Source of the DNA: Chloroflexota bacterium
GTDB taxonomy: Bacteria > Chloroflexota > UBA11872
DNA: 57,795 bases
Assembly: GCA_028874175.1 (NCBI GenBank)
Contig: JAPPLN010000050.1
Coordinates: 1 to 57,795, forward strand
Direction: 5' to 3'
Part shown: positions 1-9,333 of the stretch, one piece after another
Layout of the letters: the number at the start of each line of letters is the position of its first letter
Position numbering within the stretch: the stretch's first letter is position 1
The notes under the pieces: model-generated
The model's input: the letters and a program-made list of their open reading frames with translations, nothing else
What the model was told of the DNA's origin: nothing
Databases searched by the model: none
Made by a program: the position numbers and the translations under genes

Positions 1-1
1 C

Positions 2-1648
2 GCCCTGGCGGCCGACTTCGGCGACGCGCCCGACGGCGCCCCCGCCGGCTACCGTGGCACCCGCGTCATCGGCCGCTTCCCCACCCGCCTCGACACCCGC
101 AGCAGTCCCAACCCCGGCGCCCACATCCTCAGCCCGGGACCGGACCGCCTGGGCGAATCTGTAACCGCCGAATCCGACGCCGACGACCTGGCCGATCCCG
201 ACGGCGAGCCGAACCTGATCAACGCCGACGGCGGCGACGACGGCGTCACAGCCCTTACCCTCTCCCTCGATCAAGTCCCCGCCCAGGCCACCCTCGAGGT
301 CAGCGTGGCGCTCACGGCAACCGCGCCCCCAGGGCCCCGCTATCTCAACGTCCTGATCGACATGAATCTGGACGGCCGTTGGAGTGTCGGCGAGGACGCA
401 ACACCCGAATGGGCGGTCCGCAACCTCGTCGTCAGCTTGATCCCTGGAACGTCCCGATCGGTGCGCACGCTTCCGTTTGCGGTGGGCGGCACCAGCCGCC
501 TGCCCGACGGCGCCTGGATGCGCGTGGCGCTGACGCGGGAGCGCATTGTGGGTGATGCGTGGGATGGCGGCGGGCGCTGGCAGGCGGGCGAAATCGAGGA
601 CTACCAGTTGGCGCTGCCGCGCACCGGCGGCGCCAGCGAATCCGCCGCCCCGCTCATCGCCACCATCTGTCCATCGAGCGTTGACGTCCCCAGCGGCGCG
701 CTCATGCAGCGCACGGGCTGCCGGCTGGTGAATCTGGGCGGCGACGGCGCTTCCGAACTGCGACTTGTACGCGCCGCCGGAGACGTTGGTCTCGTACCTG
801 ACCGTATCGGCCGTCTGGACCTCCGGGCAGGGACCGGGCAGGCCATCCCCCTGGTAATCATCCGGGGTGAGCACGAGGGACGGTGGCGCTACCAGACTGG
901 CCAGGAGCTGGAATCCAAGGTGGCCGACGGATCGGTTGTGCTGGGCTCCGCGGCGGTCGACCGCACGCTGGCTATTGTCCCTGCCGACGATCGGCCGCTC
1001 TTTCACATAGATCGCACCGCCGACTACTTCTCCATCCACGACCTCTCGCCGGTCAACGGCTTCGCCTTCGCCGATATCCGGCGCATTGCCAGCGGAACCA
1101 CGGACCTGACGGTGGCCGACCTGGACCTGTTGCGGAGCGTCTGGTTCACCGTGGAACCGGTGCCCGCGTCCAACCCGGGCGGAACCTACGCGGCCTTCCT
1201 GATCGATCTGGCCGACCCCTTGCCGCGGGCCGACAGCAATCTCGGCTTCCAGATCGCTCTCGCGCTGCAGGCCACCGACACCATTTCGGACGACTGGAGG
1301 CCGCAGGTAGGCAACTTCGATCTATTCCAGAACACCGACACGTGGTTCGAAGTGATCTACCGACCTGACGCCACACCGCAGTGGCGTCTTCAGAAGCGCA
1401 CAGCTAGCGAACCTGGCGCCGCCGCGCCCACGGGAGCTGCGGCGTTTGTATACGGATCGCGCGTGGTTCTGCTGATTCCCTCGCTGGAGCTTGAACGTGA
1501 TCTGCAATCGCTGCGATTCCGGGTCACGTCGTTCGTCCACGAGCGTGGCGATCCGCTCGGCGCGCAAGGCCCCTCCATGGCCGACGCCGCCCCGGGGTTG
1601 GGGCAGTCGCTGGCGGTCTTCGGCAATGTGCCCGTGGCCGTTGGCTGA
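2..1648 (+). CDS. GEVED-type secreted/surface protein, 5' truncated by window
   Basis: The reading frame is open from the first complete codon of the window, so the N-terminus lies outside. A GTG/ATG start near 305 would be artificial, because residues upstream of it read as protein and carry the DFGDAPD motif that opens GEVED repeats in bacterial surface proteins. Around nucleotides 340-610 the protein reads NVLIDMNLDGRW and then GEIEDYQL, the 'D-N-DG ... GE(V/I)EDY' signature of the GEVED domain, a presumed beta-sandwich in secreted proteins. The C-terminal 300 residues are beta-rich with no family I recognise. No C-terminal sorting signal or membrane segment is seen. The next gene starts 5 nt after the stop, so the two are probably co-transcribed. 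GEVED assignment is fairly sure; the role (adhesion or extracellular scaffold) is inference. Confidence 0.75.
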   Translation, partial: ALAADFGDAPDGAPAGYRGTRVIGRFPTRLDTRSSPNPGAHILSPGPDRLGESVTAESDADDLADPDGEPNLINADGGDDGVTALTLSLDQVPAQATLEVSVALTATAPPGPRYLNVLIDMNLDGRWSVGEDATPEWAVRNLVVSLIPGTSRSVRTLPFAVGGTSRLPDGAWMRVALTRERIVGDAWDGGGRWQAGEIEDYQLALPRTGGASESAAPLIATICPSSVDVPSGALMQRTGCRLVNLGGDGASELRLVRAAGDVGLVPDRIGRLDLRAGTGQAIPLVIIRGEHEGRWRYQTGQELESKVADGSVVLGSAAVDRTLAIVPADDRPLFHIDRTADYFSIHDLSPVNGFAFADIRRIASGTTDLTVADLDLLRSVWFTVEPVPASNPGGTYAAFLIDLADPLPRADSNLGFQIALALQATDTISDDWRPQVGNFDLFQNTDTWFEVIYRPDATPQWRLQKRTASEPGAAAPTGAAAFVYGSRVVLLIPSLELERDLQSLRFRVTSFVHERGDPLGAQGPSMADAAPGLGQSLAVFGNVPVAVG

Positions 1649-1653
1649 CGCGC

Positions 1654-3228
1654 GTGGCTGGCAACAACTCGCCATCCCGGCGTGGCTGCGGTAGTTCACC
1701 GCCCCTGGGACGCCGCGAGTTCGGACGAATGGTGGCTGCAACGCTGGCCACTGCGCCATTTGTCGGTCCGGGACTGACGGACGAGGACCTACCGGCCGAC
1801 TTTGCGATTGAAGACGGCCATCACTACCGCCAGGCGTCCCCTGAACCCAACACGGGTTTTGCCGTTTTCAATGGACGCCGACCCTGGTGGGACACATACC
1901 GCAGGGCCGGCGGCTCGCAGGTTCTGGGATTTCCGGTCAGCCTGCCGTACGCACGCGACGGATTGGCGGTGCAGGCCTTCAGTCACGGAGCGATCCAGTC
2001 GCCGTACCAGGGCGTGAACCTGGCGCCGGCCAATGTCTTGCAACTGCTCGACGCGGCCGGTTACACACGCTGGCTGCACGACCAGCGTCAGGTGCCGATG
2101 CCCCTGGACGCCGACGCCAACGCAGACGCGCGCCTGGCCTGGATGACCGACGACCCCATTCAGGAGGTCTACTTCGGCAATCCGGCGCCTGCCCGCTTCC
2201 TCACGTGGAGCCGGACCCAGGCTCTGCGGCGCTTCGGGCTGCCGATGTCGCGGCCGGAGCGACTTGGCCGGAACATCGTGCAACGCTTCCAGCGCGGTGT
2301 CCTGGAGCGGACCGTCGATAGTCCAACGGTGCGCGTGCAGCCTGTGGGCCGGCTGCTGGTCGAACTGGGACTGGTTCCCAAAGACCGCACCACGCCCGTC
2401 TCCAGCATGGATGCGCTGCTGGGGGCCGCTGGACGAACCATCCACGAGCGCCTGACGGCCGCCGTGCGCGCGCGCATTCGGACCGAGCCCGGCACGTGGG
2501 CCGTCTTTGCCGCCAACTCGGGCGCCAACCGTCCGCTGGTGGCCATCAACGCCGACCGCGAGATGCGCACGCTGAGCATCTGGAAGGTCCTGCTGCTACG
2601 CGAGACCTTTCGCCAGCGCGCGGCCGGCCTGCTTTCGTTCGACGAAGTCCTGACGATGGACGAGTCGGTGGCAGAACGCGCCGACCCGCCGGTCAGCCTG
2701 GAGCCGGGCCAGCAGATCGACGTGGGCAGGGCACTGGAGCAGGCGATCAGCGTCAGCGACAACGCGTCGGCCATCCTGCTCGGCGACCGAGTGGGCTACC
2801 AGAACATCGACTTCGACTTGCGCCGCGAGGGCTTGCGGGTCACCACGATCAACGTGAACGAGCCAATTACCACTGCACGTGAAATGGCGGATGCACTGGA
2901 ACGCGTCGTCGGCCTGCGGCCCGGCGTCTGGCAGCCGACGCTGGCCGAAGTCCAAGCCATGCGCGGGCTGCTGCTCAGCGAAACCCGCACTGACCGCATC
3001 CCCCGCTGGCTGCGGCAACATCCCGTCGCGCACAAAACCGGCGACTTTCCCGACGCCGCTAACGACGCCGGCGTTGTCTACACCGCCATGGGCCCAGTCA
3101 CGGTCGTAGCACTGGTGGACCGCACGCCCGACCGCGAGCGAACAGCGGCGGCGATCGCGGATGTGGCGCGCATGATCGTCGATGCGGTTGCCCCGCCGGT
3201 CTTCGATGGCACCACGCCTGCCGGCTAG
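1654..3228 (+). CDS. Tat-exported class A beta-lactamase-like serine hydrolase with N-terminal LGFPVS domain
   Basis: A GTG start yields a twin-arginine signal: Arg20-Arg21 followed by EFGRMVAATLATAPFVGPG. Starting at the in-frame ATG (1729) would delete the signal. Residues about 50-240 hold a surface domain (LGFPVSLPY near 91, GLPMSRP near 195, IVQRFQRG near 208) that recurs in the protein at 11262-12614. Residues 250-520 carry the class A beta-lactamase/PBP-like triad of motifs: S308-x-x-K311 (SIWK), S368-D369-N370 and K461-T462-G463. Chemistry is therefore acylation of a serine by a beta-lactam or peptide-like substrate outside the membrane. The classical Glu166 motif was not clearly located, so true beta-lactamase activity versus a peptidase or sensor role is open. 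The stop of the upstream gene is 5 nt away. Confidence 0.85.
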   Translation: MAGNNSPSRRGCGSSPPLGRREFGRMVAATLATAPFVGPGLTDEDLPADFAIEDGHHYRQASPEPNTGFAVFNGRRPWWDTYRRAGGSQVLGFPVSLPYARDGLAVQAFSHGAIQSPYQGVNLAPANVLQLLDAAGYTRWLHDQRQVPMPLDADANADARLAWMTDDPIQEVYFGNPAPARFLTWSRTQALRRFGLPMSRPERLGRNIVQRFQRGVLERTVDSPTVRVQPVGRLLVELGLVPKDRTTPVSSMDALLGAAGRTIHERLTAAVRARIRTEPGTWAVFAANSGANRPLVAINADREMRTLSIWKVLLLRETFRQRAAGLLSFDEVLTMDESVAERADPPVSLEPGQQIDVGRALEQAISVSDNASAILLGDRVGYQNIDFDLRREGLRVTTINVNEPITTAREMADALERVVGLRPGVWQPTLAEVQAMRGLLLSETRTDRIPRWLRQHPVAHKTGDFPDAANDAGVVYTAMGPVTVVALVDRTPDRERTAAAIADVARMIVDAVAPPVFDGTTPAG

Positions 3229-3299
3229 CGAGACCGGTGGTTGCGCCGAGCGCCTGACGCGCGTACGGTCGAGGAAGAAGGTTTCAAGTAATAGCCCCA

Positions 3300-4004
3300 A
3301 TGTTCAACCGATTCCTGCGCGGAAACTCCAAGCCGGTCGCCGACATTCCCGACGTGACGCCGCGGCCGCCTGACCTGCGCGAGCCGCGTCTGCCGCCCGC
3401 CCAGCGCCTCACGGATAAGTGGCCGGTGCTGCACTACATGGAGCCGCGTCCCTACGACATGACGAGGTGGGATTTCCGAGTCACCGGGCTGGTGGAAGAA
3501 GACGTGCGCTGGACCTGGGACGAATTCACGTCGCTCCCACAAGTCGAGATCACCTCCGATATCCACTGCGTCACGCACTGGAGCCGCTACGACAACCTCT
3601 GGCGGGGCATTCACGTCCGCGAGATCCTCTCCCGAGTGAAGCCGTTGCCCGAAGCTCAGTTCGTGATGGTGCACGCGGATCCCAATTACACGGCCAACCT
3701 TGCCCTCTCCGAACTGGACCAGGACGACGTCCTGTTCGCGTTCGACCACGACGGCGAGCCGCTGACTCACGAGCACGGCGGCCCGCTGCGCCTGGTGCTT
3801 CCCAGCCTCTACTTCTGGAAGAGCGCCAAGTGGGTGCGCGGCCTGGAGTTCATGGACCACGAGGAACCGGGGTTCTGGGAACGCGCCGGCTACCACGTCC
3901 GCGGCGACCCGTGGCTGGAGGAGCGTTTCGGCGGACGGGTCCGCGAAACCATGCAGCAGGCTCGCTCGCGGGCATTGCGTGAGGGACGCCGGGTCCAGCG
4001 CTAG
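3300..4004 (+). CDS. Sulfite oxidase-like molybdopterin oxidoreductase (soluble)
   Basis: The 234-residue protein matches the short sulfite-oxidase-fold family (molybdenum cofactor-binding, YedY/MsrP-like core). DIHCVTHWSRYD supplies the Mo-coordinating cysteine, Cys90. WDFRVTGLVEEDVRWTWDEF (residues 57-76) is the usual strand/helix entering the domain. The C-terminal LPSLYFWKSAKWVRGLEFM stretch is the conserved final cofactor-contacting segment. There is no signal peptide or Tat motif, unlike MsrP, so it should act in the cytoplasm. No heme or membrane partner lies alongside. The 71-nt gap upstream holds no gene. The substrate is unknown; sulfoxide or sulfite chemistry is only a family-level guess. 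Confidence 0.88.
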   Translation: MFNRFLRGNSKPVADIPDVTPRPPDLREPRLPPAQRLTDKWPVLHYMEPRPYDMTRWDFRVTGLVEEDVRWTWDEFTSLPQVEITSDIHCVTHWSRYDNLWRGIHVREILSRVKPLPEAQFVMVHADPNYTANLALSELDQDDVLFAFDHDGEPLTHEHGGPLRLVLPSLYFWKSAKWVRGLEFMDHEEPGFWERAGYHVRGDPWLEERFGGRVRETMQQARSRALREGRRVQR

Positions 4005-4109
4005 CAGGCCGGGTCCAATTCAGATCGACCACGCCTTCAGTGCGCCGCGTCACGATATCTTTCCCAGGCGTGGCCGTAAGCTGGAAGCGCTGGAGATTCA
4101 GGCACATCC

Positions 4110-7100
4110 ATGACCGCTAACTCGACCTACGCCGATCTCGTCTTCGACCAGGACCTGGACGATGTCGATCCGCTGGTGGCCGAACTCATTGCGCAGGAGC
4201 ACCGCCGTCAGCGGGACAAGCTGATCCTGATTCCATCGGAGAGCCTCACGCCGGCGCCGGTACGTGCCGCGCTGGGATCGCCCCTCACGAGCATCTACGC
4301 CGAGGGATACCCCTCAGGCCCAATGCGCCGTGACCTGCCGGAGCGGCTGGCGGACACCGAGGCGCAGTTGGCGCGATTCCGCAGGTACGGCGACCGGCGC
4401 TACTACCGCGGCAACGACTACACCAACCTCGTGGAAGCGCTGGCGCAGCGGCGGTGCGCAGCCCTCTTTGCCAATTCGCGTGTCTCGGCCGACAGCCTGC
4501 ACGTGAATGTGCAGGCGCTCTCGGGCGCGGCCGCCAACAACGCCGTCTATGAGGCACTACTGGAGCCCGATGACAGGATCCTCGGCCTGGCCCTGGCCCA
4601 CGGCGGGCACCTGAGCCACGGCGCCTCGGTCAATCGCAGCGGTCGTCGTTTCCGGGCGTCCAGCTACAGCATTGAAGACGTTGACGGGAAGCTGGACTAT
4701 GACCAGATCGCGGACATCGCGCGACGCGACCGTCCGCGCATCATCGTGGCCGGCTACACCTCGTACCCGTGGGCGCCGGACTGGGAGCGGTTCCGGGCCA
4801 TCGCCGACGAAGTGGGCGCCTATCTGCTGGCCGACATCTCACATCCGGCCGGGATGGTAGTGGCCGGCGAATACCCATCGCCGGTTGGGCTGGCCGACGT
4901 GGTCACATTCACGACGCACAAGACGTTGTTCGGACCCCGTGGCGCGGTAATCCTGTCGCACCGGCCGCGGCTGATGCGCCGGGTTGACCGCGCGGTATTT
5001 CCCGGCGAACAAGGCGGGCCGCACCTGAACAAGGTTGGGGCGATGGCGGTGGCCTTCAAGGTTGCGGACTCGCCGGAGTTCCGGACCACGCAACGGCAGA
5101 TCCGGGCCAACGCCACGGCGCTGGCTGCGGCGCTGGAGGAACGCGATGTGGGCCTGGCTTACGGGGGCACGGACACCCACTTGCTGGTGATTGACCTGAA
5201 GCGCACCGGGGCCGGCGGCGATCTGCGCGGCGAACCGGCGGTGCGGATGCTGGACAGCATCGGCATCGTGGCCAACCGCAATTCGCTGCCCGGGGACGTG
5301 GGATTCGCGGCCCCCACCGGCGTGCGCCTGGGCACACCCTGGCTGACCCAGCGCGGCTACACCACTGACGACATGGGCGTGCTGGCCGGCATTTTGGCTC
5401 GTTCCTTTGAGGCCATGGTCGGCGTGACCTATCCGGGCCGCCGGTCACCGCGCTACCGGGGGCGGATCGACTTTCTCACACGGCTGCAATTGCGCCACGA
5501 CGTCGCCGAGTTTGCGGCGCGCGGACGCGCGGAAGACGTGCCAGTGTCAGCCGATACCCCGCCCTCTGGCGTACTGGAACTGCGCGGACGCCGCGTGTTG
5601 GCTTTCGCCGACGAAGTCGCGGATCAGCGGGTGCGCGATCTGGAGCCTGGCGAGGCCATCCACGCCGGCATTTCCGATCCCGCCGGCGATATCCAGCCGG
5701 TTTTGTTTGTGCGCCCTGACGAGGACAGGTCGCCCCGCGATCGCCGGCTCTTCGCGGTGCTCGACCCCGCGGCCAGCGAGTGCGCGGCCGAGTGGCTGCA
5801 GGAAGTCGCGGACGGCTACGCGCTGATCGATCCCAAGGAGCCCAGCCGCAAGATCGTGGGGCCGATCGCTGTCGCCGACGCGGCGCATGTCAGTCCGGGC
5901 ACGACAGGGATCACGATTAGCGCCGCGGACGCGGACCGTCTGGGCGCGGACTCGGGCGTGACGCGCCTCGAGGTATCCGGCGCGCCAGTCCTGCTGGCGC
6001 GCGATGGCCGCGCAGCCGTCGCGCTATATCCAGCGGCGGACGCCCCAGCCGTCGAAGCGGACCTGACGGCGCGGAATATTGCGCGAACGCGACTGCCACT
6101 GGCGCCGGCGCCTGATCTACGTCGACCGTTTTACCTGGGACGAACTGGACGGCTGCCCGCGGAGAAGCCCGAGGCGCGGACGGCGTTCGACTGGTCGGCG
6201 GAGGCCAGCGATCCGCTGGCTCAAGTCCAGTTACGCGGCCCCGTGTGGGGCGCGCTGTTGGGTGGCTTGTGGCGGGAAGGCGACCCACTGCGGCAGACCC
6301 CGCTTCACGACGTCCACAGCAACGACCTGGGCGCGCGCATGGTTCCCTTCGCCGGCTGGTCCATGCCGGTGTACTACGGCGGCATCGCCGAGGAGCATGC
6401 GGCGGTTCGACAGGCGGCCGGCCTGTTCGACGTGGGACACATGGGCGTGTTTGCCGTGGAGGGCGAACACGCCGGCGAGTTCCTGGACCTGGTCACGACC
6501 GCCAACGCGTCGCGACTGCCAAACGGCCGGGCGGCCTACACCTACCTGCTGGATCCAACCGGCCATCCGCTGGACGATTTGATCATCTACCGGCTGGAGC
6601 GCGAGCGCTACCTGGCTGTCGTCAACGCGGCCAACACCGAAAAGAATTGGGTCTGGCTGAATGGGGTCAACGAGCGGCAGTACGAGATCGAGCCCGATGA
6701 TCCGTGGGCCGAAGCTCCAATCCAAGTGAAGCTGCGCGATCTGAAGGCCGAAGCCGAAGGCGATCAACAGCGACTGGACCTGGCGCTGCAAGGCCCACGA
6801 TCCCGCGACGTGCTGGCCCGCCTGGCACCCGACGATGAGTCGCGACGTCGCTTGCGACGCATGCGGGCGTTCGATGTCGGCTCGTTCACCCTGGCCGGGA
6901 TCGATCTGGAAGTCGCGCACACCGGCTACACGGGCGAGCGCGTGGGCTTTGAGTTGCTGGTGCATCCCGACGCCGCCAACGACCTGTGGCACGCGATGCT
7001 GGATGCGGGCTTCGACGACGGCGTGCGCCCGGCCGGCCTGGGCTCACGAGATTCCACCCGAACCGAGGCGGGGCTGCCGCTCTACGGCCACGAGCTCGGC

Positions 7101-7514
7101 GGCGAGCTTGACCTGACGCCGGGCGACGCGGGCTTTGGCGGGTTTGTGAAGCTCTACAAGCCGTTTTTCATCGGGCGCTCGGGCTTCATTGCACGCGAGC
7201 AACGCCGCACCAGCCAGATCGTGCGGTTTGCGATCACCGACGAACGCGTGCCGATTGCCCGGGAAGGCGACCCCGTGGTGGATGCTCGCGGCGGCTGGAT
7301 TGGGATCGTCACCAGCGCCGCCCTGGACACCAACCAGCGCCAGGTTGGAATGGCCCACGTTATGCAGCGCGTGAGCGAGGAAGGTACGCCGCTGCGCGTC
7401 TTCGCCGGCGTCTCCGCCCGCCGCGGCGGGCGGGCCACGGTCCCCCGCGAGCTCAAACGCGGCGGGCGCTATCCGCTTCCGGCCAACGCCGTCGTTGTTT
7501 CCAGGTTCCGGTAA
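4110..7514 (+). CDS. Serine hydroxymethyltransferase-GcvT aminomethyltransferase fusion
   Basis: One 1134-residue frame encodes two one-carbon enzymes. Residues about 1-455 are a PLP-dependent serine hydroxymethyltransferase: LILIPSES near 38, ALAHGGHLSHG near 161, and TTHKTLFGPRGA with Lys271 as the expected PLP Schiff-base lysine. Residues about 730-1134 are a glycine-cleavage T protein: PFAGWSMPVYYGGI and EEHAAVRQAAGLFDVGHMG at the start, a GHPLDDLIIYR tetrahydrofolate-site segment near 820, and a C-terminal barrel ending in VVVSRFR. The roughly 270 residues between are unassigned. Together the halves would make and move methylene-tetrahydrofolate between glycine and serine. GcvP and GcvH are not in the window. 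No stop or frameshift interrupts the frame, and the normal catalytic motifs argue that both halves work. A small hairpin follows the stop. Confidence 0.93.
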   Translation: MTANSTYADLVFDQDLDDVDPLVAELIAQEHRRQRDKLILIPSESLTPAPVRAALGSPLTSIYAEGYPSGPMRRDLPERLADTEAQLARFRRYGDRRYYRGNDYTNLVEALAQRRCAALFANSRVSADSLHVNVQALSGAAANNAVYEALLEPDDRILGLALAHGGHLSHGASVNRSGRRFRASSYSIEDVDGKLDYDQIADIARRDRPRIIVAGYTSYPWAPDWERFRAIADEVGAYLLADISHPAGMVVAGEYPSPVGLADVVTFTTHKTLFGPRGAVILSHRPRLMRRVDRAVFPGEQGGPHLNKVGAMAVAFKVADSPEFRTTQRQIRANATALAAALEERDVGLAYGGTDTHLLVIDLKRTGAGGDLRGEPAVRMLDSIGIVANRNSLPGDVGFAAPTGVRLGTPWLTQRGYTTDDMGVLAGILARSFEAMVGVTYPGRRSPRYRGRIDFLTRLQLRHDVAEFAARGRAEDVPVSADTPPSGVLELRGRRVLAFADEVADQRVRDLEPGEAIHAGISDPAGDIQPVLFVRPDEDRSPRDRRLFAVLDPAASECAAEWLQEVADGYALIDPKEPSRKIVGPIAVADAAHVSPGTTGITISAADADRLGADSGVTRLEVSGAPVLLARDGRAAVALYPAADAPAVEADLTARNIARTRLPLAPAPDLRRPFYLGRTGRLPAEKPEARTAFDWSAEASDPLAQVQLRGPVWGALLGGLWREGDPLRQTPLHDVHSNDLGARMVPFAGWSMPVYYGGIAEEHAAVRQAAGLFDVGHMGVFAVEGEHAGEFLDLVTTANASRLPNGRAAYTYLLDPTGHPLDDLIIYRLERERYLAVVNAANTEKNWVWLNGVNERQYEIEPDDPWAEAPIQVKLRDLKAEAEGDQQRLDLALQGPRSRDVLARLAPDDESRRRLRRMRAFDVGSFTLAGIDLEVAHTGYTGERVGFELLVHPDAANDLWHAMLDAGFDDGVRPAGLGSRDSTRTEAGLPLYGHELGGELDLTPGDAGFGGFVKLYKPFFIGRSGFIAREQRRTSQIVRFAITDERVPIAREGDPVVDARGGWIGIVTSAALDTNQRQVGMAHVMQRVSEEGTPLRVFAGVSARRGGRATVPRELKRGGRYPLPANAVVVSRFR

Positions 7515-7528
7515 GAGGCCAGAGCCTC
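7515..7528. terminator. Possible short bidirectional terminator hairpin
   Basis: GAGGC (7515-7519) can pair with GCCTC (7524-7528) across a CAGA loop, in the 18-nt gap between two convergent stop codons. There is no T-tract, so this is weak. Confidence 0.3.
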
Positions 7529-7532
7529 AGTT

Positions 7533-8564
7533 CTAGGCCACAGCCTTAGGCGCCGGGACGCCGGTTAGATCCGCGACTTCGTGGACGCGGTGCCAGGATG
7601 CGGTGCTGAGATCGACCTGGGCTCGCGCGCGGTTGCGGCGGAGGGCGAGGCCGGACTGCTCGCCCGGATAGCGGATTGGGCGAGTCGGGTCGAGGGCGGG
7701 ACTGTCGGTCACTCGATCGAGGGCGTGGTTGACGTTCAACAGGAACTCCTCCCGCGGCCGGAAGGTATCCACGCGGCAGGCCATGAAGAAGCCGCCGTAG
7801 CGTCCAGGTGGGTGTTCCAGCGCAATGGGCATGGCGTTGAGGGCGGCGCCGAGCAGTTCGTGCACCAGGCCAAGTCCGTAGCCGCGATGCTCGGCTATTG
7901 GCAGAAACACACCTTCCGCTCTGGCCTGAGCGGGATCGCTCATTGGTTGTCCCTTGGCGTCAACGGCCCAGCCATCCGGTAGGGGCTGGCCATCGGCGAT
8001 GAGTTCACGCAGTCGCCCGGTGGAGGCGGAGACGCCGAAGTCCACGACGATTGGCGGGCGCGGGTCGGCGGGAATCGCGTAGGACAGGGGGTTGTTGCCA
8101 AGCACACGCGAGGCGCCGCCCACCGGGGCGAACGAGGGATCGGTGTAGCAGCAGCAGTAGCCGATGAGGCCGGCCGCAGCCGCGCGCATGCTGTAGAAGG
8201 CGGGGATGACCCAGTGCGGCATGTCGCGCAGCGAGGCCATGGCGGCCCCCTGGGTTTGCGCCTTGGCGATGCAGGCGTCCATGGCCTGGACGGCCCCGAC
8301 GGGGCCCAAGGCGCCGTGCGCGTCGAGCGCCGTGAAGGCCGGTAGGTCCGCGAGCACTTCCACCTGTGCGTCGGCGCGGGCGCGACCGTTGTCCAGGTCG
8401 CGAATTCGCAACGCCAGGAGCACGATGCCGTGGTGGCCGTGGCCGCGCAGGTCCTGCTCAAGCATGACGTCGATGACCAGCGCGGCGTCCGCCTTGTTGA
8501 CGCCGCGGGTTGCCAGCGCCGCGCGTCCGAACCGGCGCAGGTCGTCCAGTGCGACGGTGGTCAC
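7533..8564 (-). CDS. Malate/L-lactate dehydrogenase (Ldh2) family oxidoreductase
   Basis: This is the NAD(P)-dependent Ldh2/YlbC/ureidoglycolate dehydrogenase family, which reduces 2-oxoacids or oxidises 2-hydroxyacids in the cytoplasm. Family hallmarks seen are the early HGHHGIVLL segment, PIVVDFGVSASTGRL near the middle, and HRGYGLGLVHELLGAALNA toward the C-terminus. I place the start at the GTG at 8564, which gives VTTVALDDLRRF as N-terminus and about 343 residues. A longer frame would overlap the upstream glycosylase gene by 65 nt and add residues with no family likeness. The start lies 10 nt after the tag stop, so the two form an operon. The exact substrate cannot be told. Confidence 0.85.
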   Translation of the reverse strand: MTTVALDDLRRFGRAALATRGVNKADAALVIDVMLEQDLRGHGHHGIVLLALRIRDLDNGRARADAQVEVLADLPAFTALDAHGALGPVGAVQAMDACIAKAQTQGAAMASLRDMPHWVIPAFYSMRAAAAGLIGYCCCYTDPSFAPVGGASRVLGNNPLSYAIPADPRPPIVVDFGVSASTGRLRELIADGQPLPDGWAVDAKGQPMSDPAQARAEGVFLPIAEHRGYGLGLVHELLGAALNAMPIALEHPPGRYGGFFMACRVDTFRPREEFLLNVNHALDRVTDSPALDPTRPIRYPGEQSGLALRRNRARAQVDLSTASWHRVHEVADLTGVPAPKAVA

Positions 8565-8574
8565 CGGCCGGTGC

Positions 8575-9201
8575 TCAGGCCGCGGACCAGACGTCGCGGT
8601 CGGCCTTGAAGCAGTAGTCGTGATGCGGCGGCGCCACAAGGCCGGCGGATTCCAGGAAACCGCGCGACGTGCCGGGACCCATGAACTTAAACGTCTTCTT
8701 CAGCGCGTTGATTTTGGCGTTCGTACTGGTCGGCAAGCCGAGCAGAAAGTCCTGGAAGGACCCGTCGCGGTCCTGGATCTCCTGCACCGTCCGGGCGTTC
8801 TCGATGGCTGCGACGATTTTTCGCTCGCTGCGAATGACGTTGGGGTCGTCGAGCAGACGGGCGATGTCGGCGGAGCCGTAGGCGGCCACGGCGTTGACGT
8901 CGAAGCCGTCGTAGGCGTTGCGAATCCCCTGGTGCTTGTTCCAGATCAGCGTCCAGCTCAGTCCCGCGTGGAAGATCTCGAGCAGCATGCGCTCGAAGAA
9001 TTCGGAGTCGTCCGCCGGGCGCTCGCCCCAGACGTCGTCGTGGTACCGCATCAGCCCCTCATGCCGCTGCGCCCATTCGCAGCGGCCGGTTTCGCCCAAG
9101 GCCTCGCGCACGCGCGCGTCGGCGAGGTCTTCGGGCGTCATGGGCTTGCGCAGCGGCACGCGGCGCTTGGTGATACCAGCGGGCGCGGATTGAGTAGCCA
9201 T
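8575..9201 (-). CDS. tag: DNA-3-methyladenine glycosylase I
   Basis: The protein excises 3-methyladenine from alkylated DNA in base-excision repair. It shows the Tag pattern CEWAQ...RYHDDVWGE (zinc Cys and His plus substrate-pocket residues), FFERMLLEIFHAGLSWTLIW for the helix-hairpin core, and a C-terminal HHDYC segment giving the second zinc His/Cys pair. I prefer the ATG at 9201 over the GTG at 9228, because GAGGA sits upstream at good spacing and family members begin about there. The length, about 208 residues, is normal for the family. The parS site at 9268 lies just upstream. Confidence 0.93.
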   Translation of the reverse strand: MATQSAPAGITKRRVPLRKPMTPEDLADARVREALGETGRCEWAQRHEGLMRYHDDVWGERPADDSEFFERMLLEIFHAGLSWTLIWNKHQGIRNAYDGFDVNAVAAYGSADIARLLDDPNVIRSERKIVAAIENARTVQEIQDRDGSFQDFLLGLPTSTNAKINALKKTFKFMGPGTSRGFLESAGLVAPPHHDYCFKADRDVWSAA

Positions 9202-9267
9202 GAGGCATTCCTCGGTTCGGCCTGTCACTGTTGAGCGTAGCGAGGCTAGCGATGGGTGCCAACGCGA

Positions 9268-9283
9268 TGTTTCACGTGAAACA
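9268..9283. other. parS chromosome partition site
   Basis: The 16 bases TGTTTCACGTGAAACA form a perfect palindrome identical to the universal bacterial parS consensus bound by ParB. It lies in the non-coding gap between the tag start and the GNAT stop. In most bacteria such sites cluster near oriC, so the window is probably origin-proximal. parA and parB are not in the window. Confidence 0.93.
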
Positions 9284-9333
9284 TTCGCTCCGGCGTCGCT
9301 GCACGCACCGGGATCAGGCTGTCCCGAGCTTGC

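Noticed and set aside
305..1648. Start of the GEVED gene at GTG 305
   Set aside because: The frame is open and protein-like (DFGDAPD motif) back to the window edge, so the gene is truncated rather than starting at 305.
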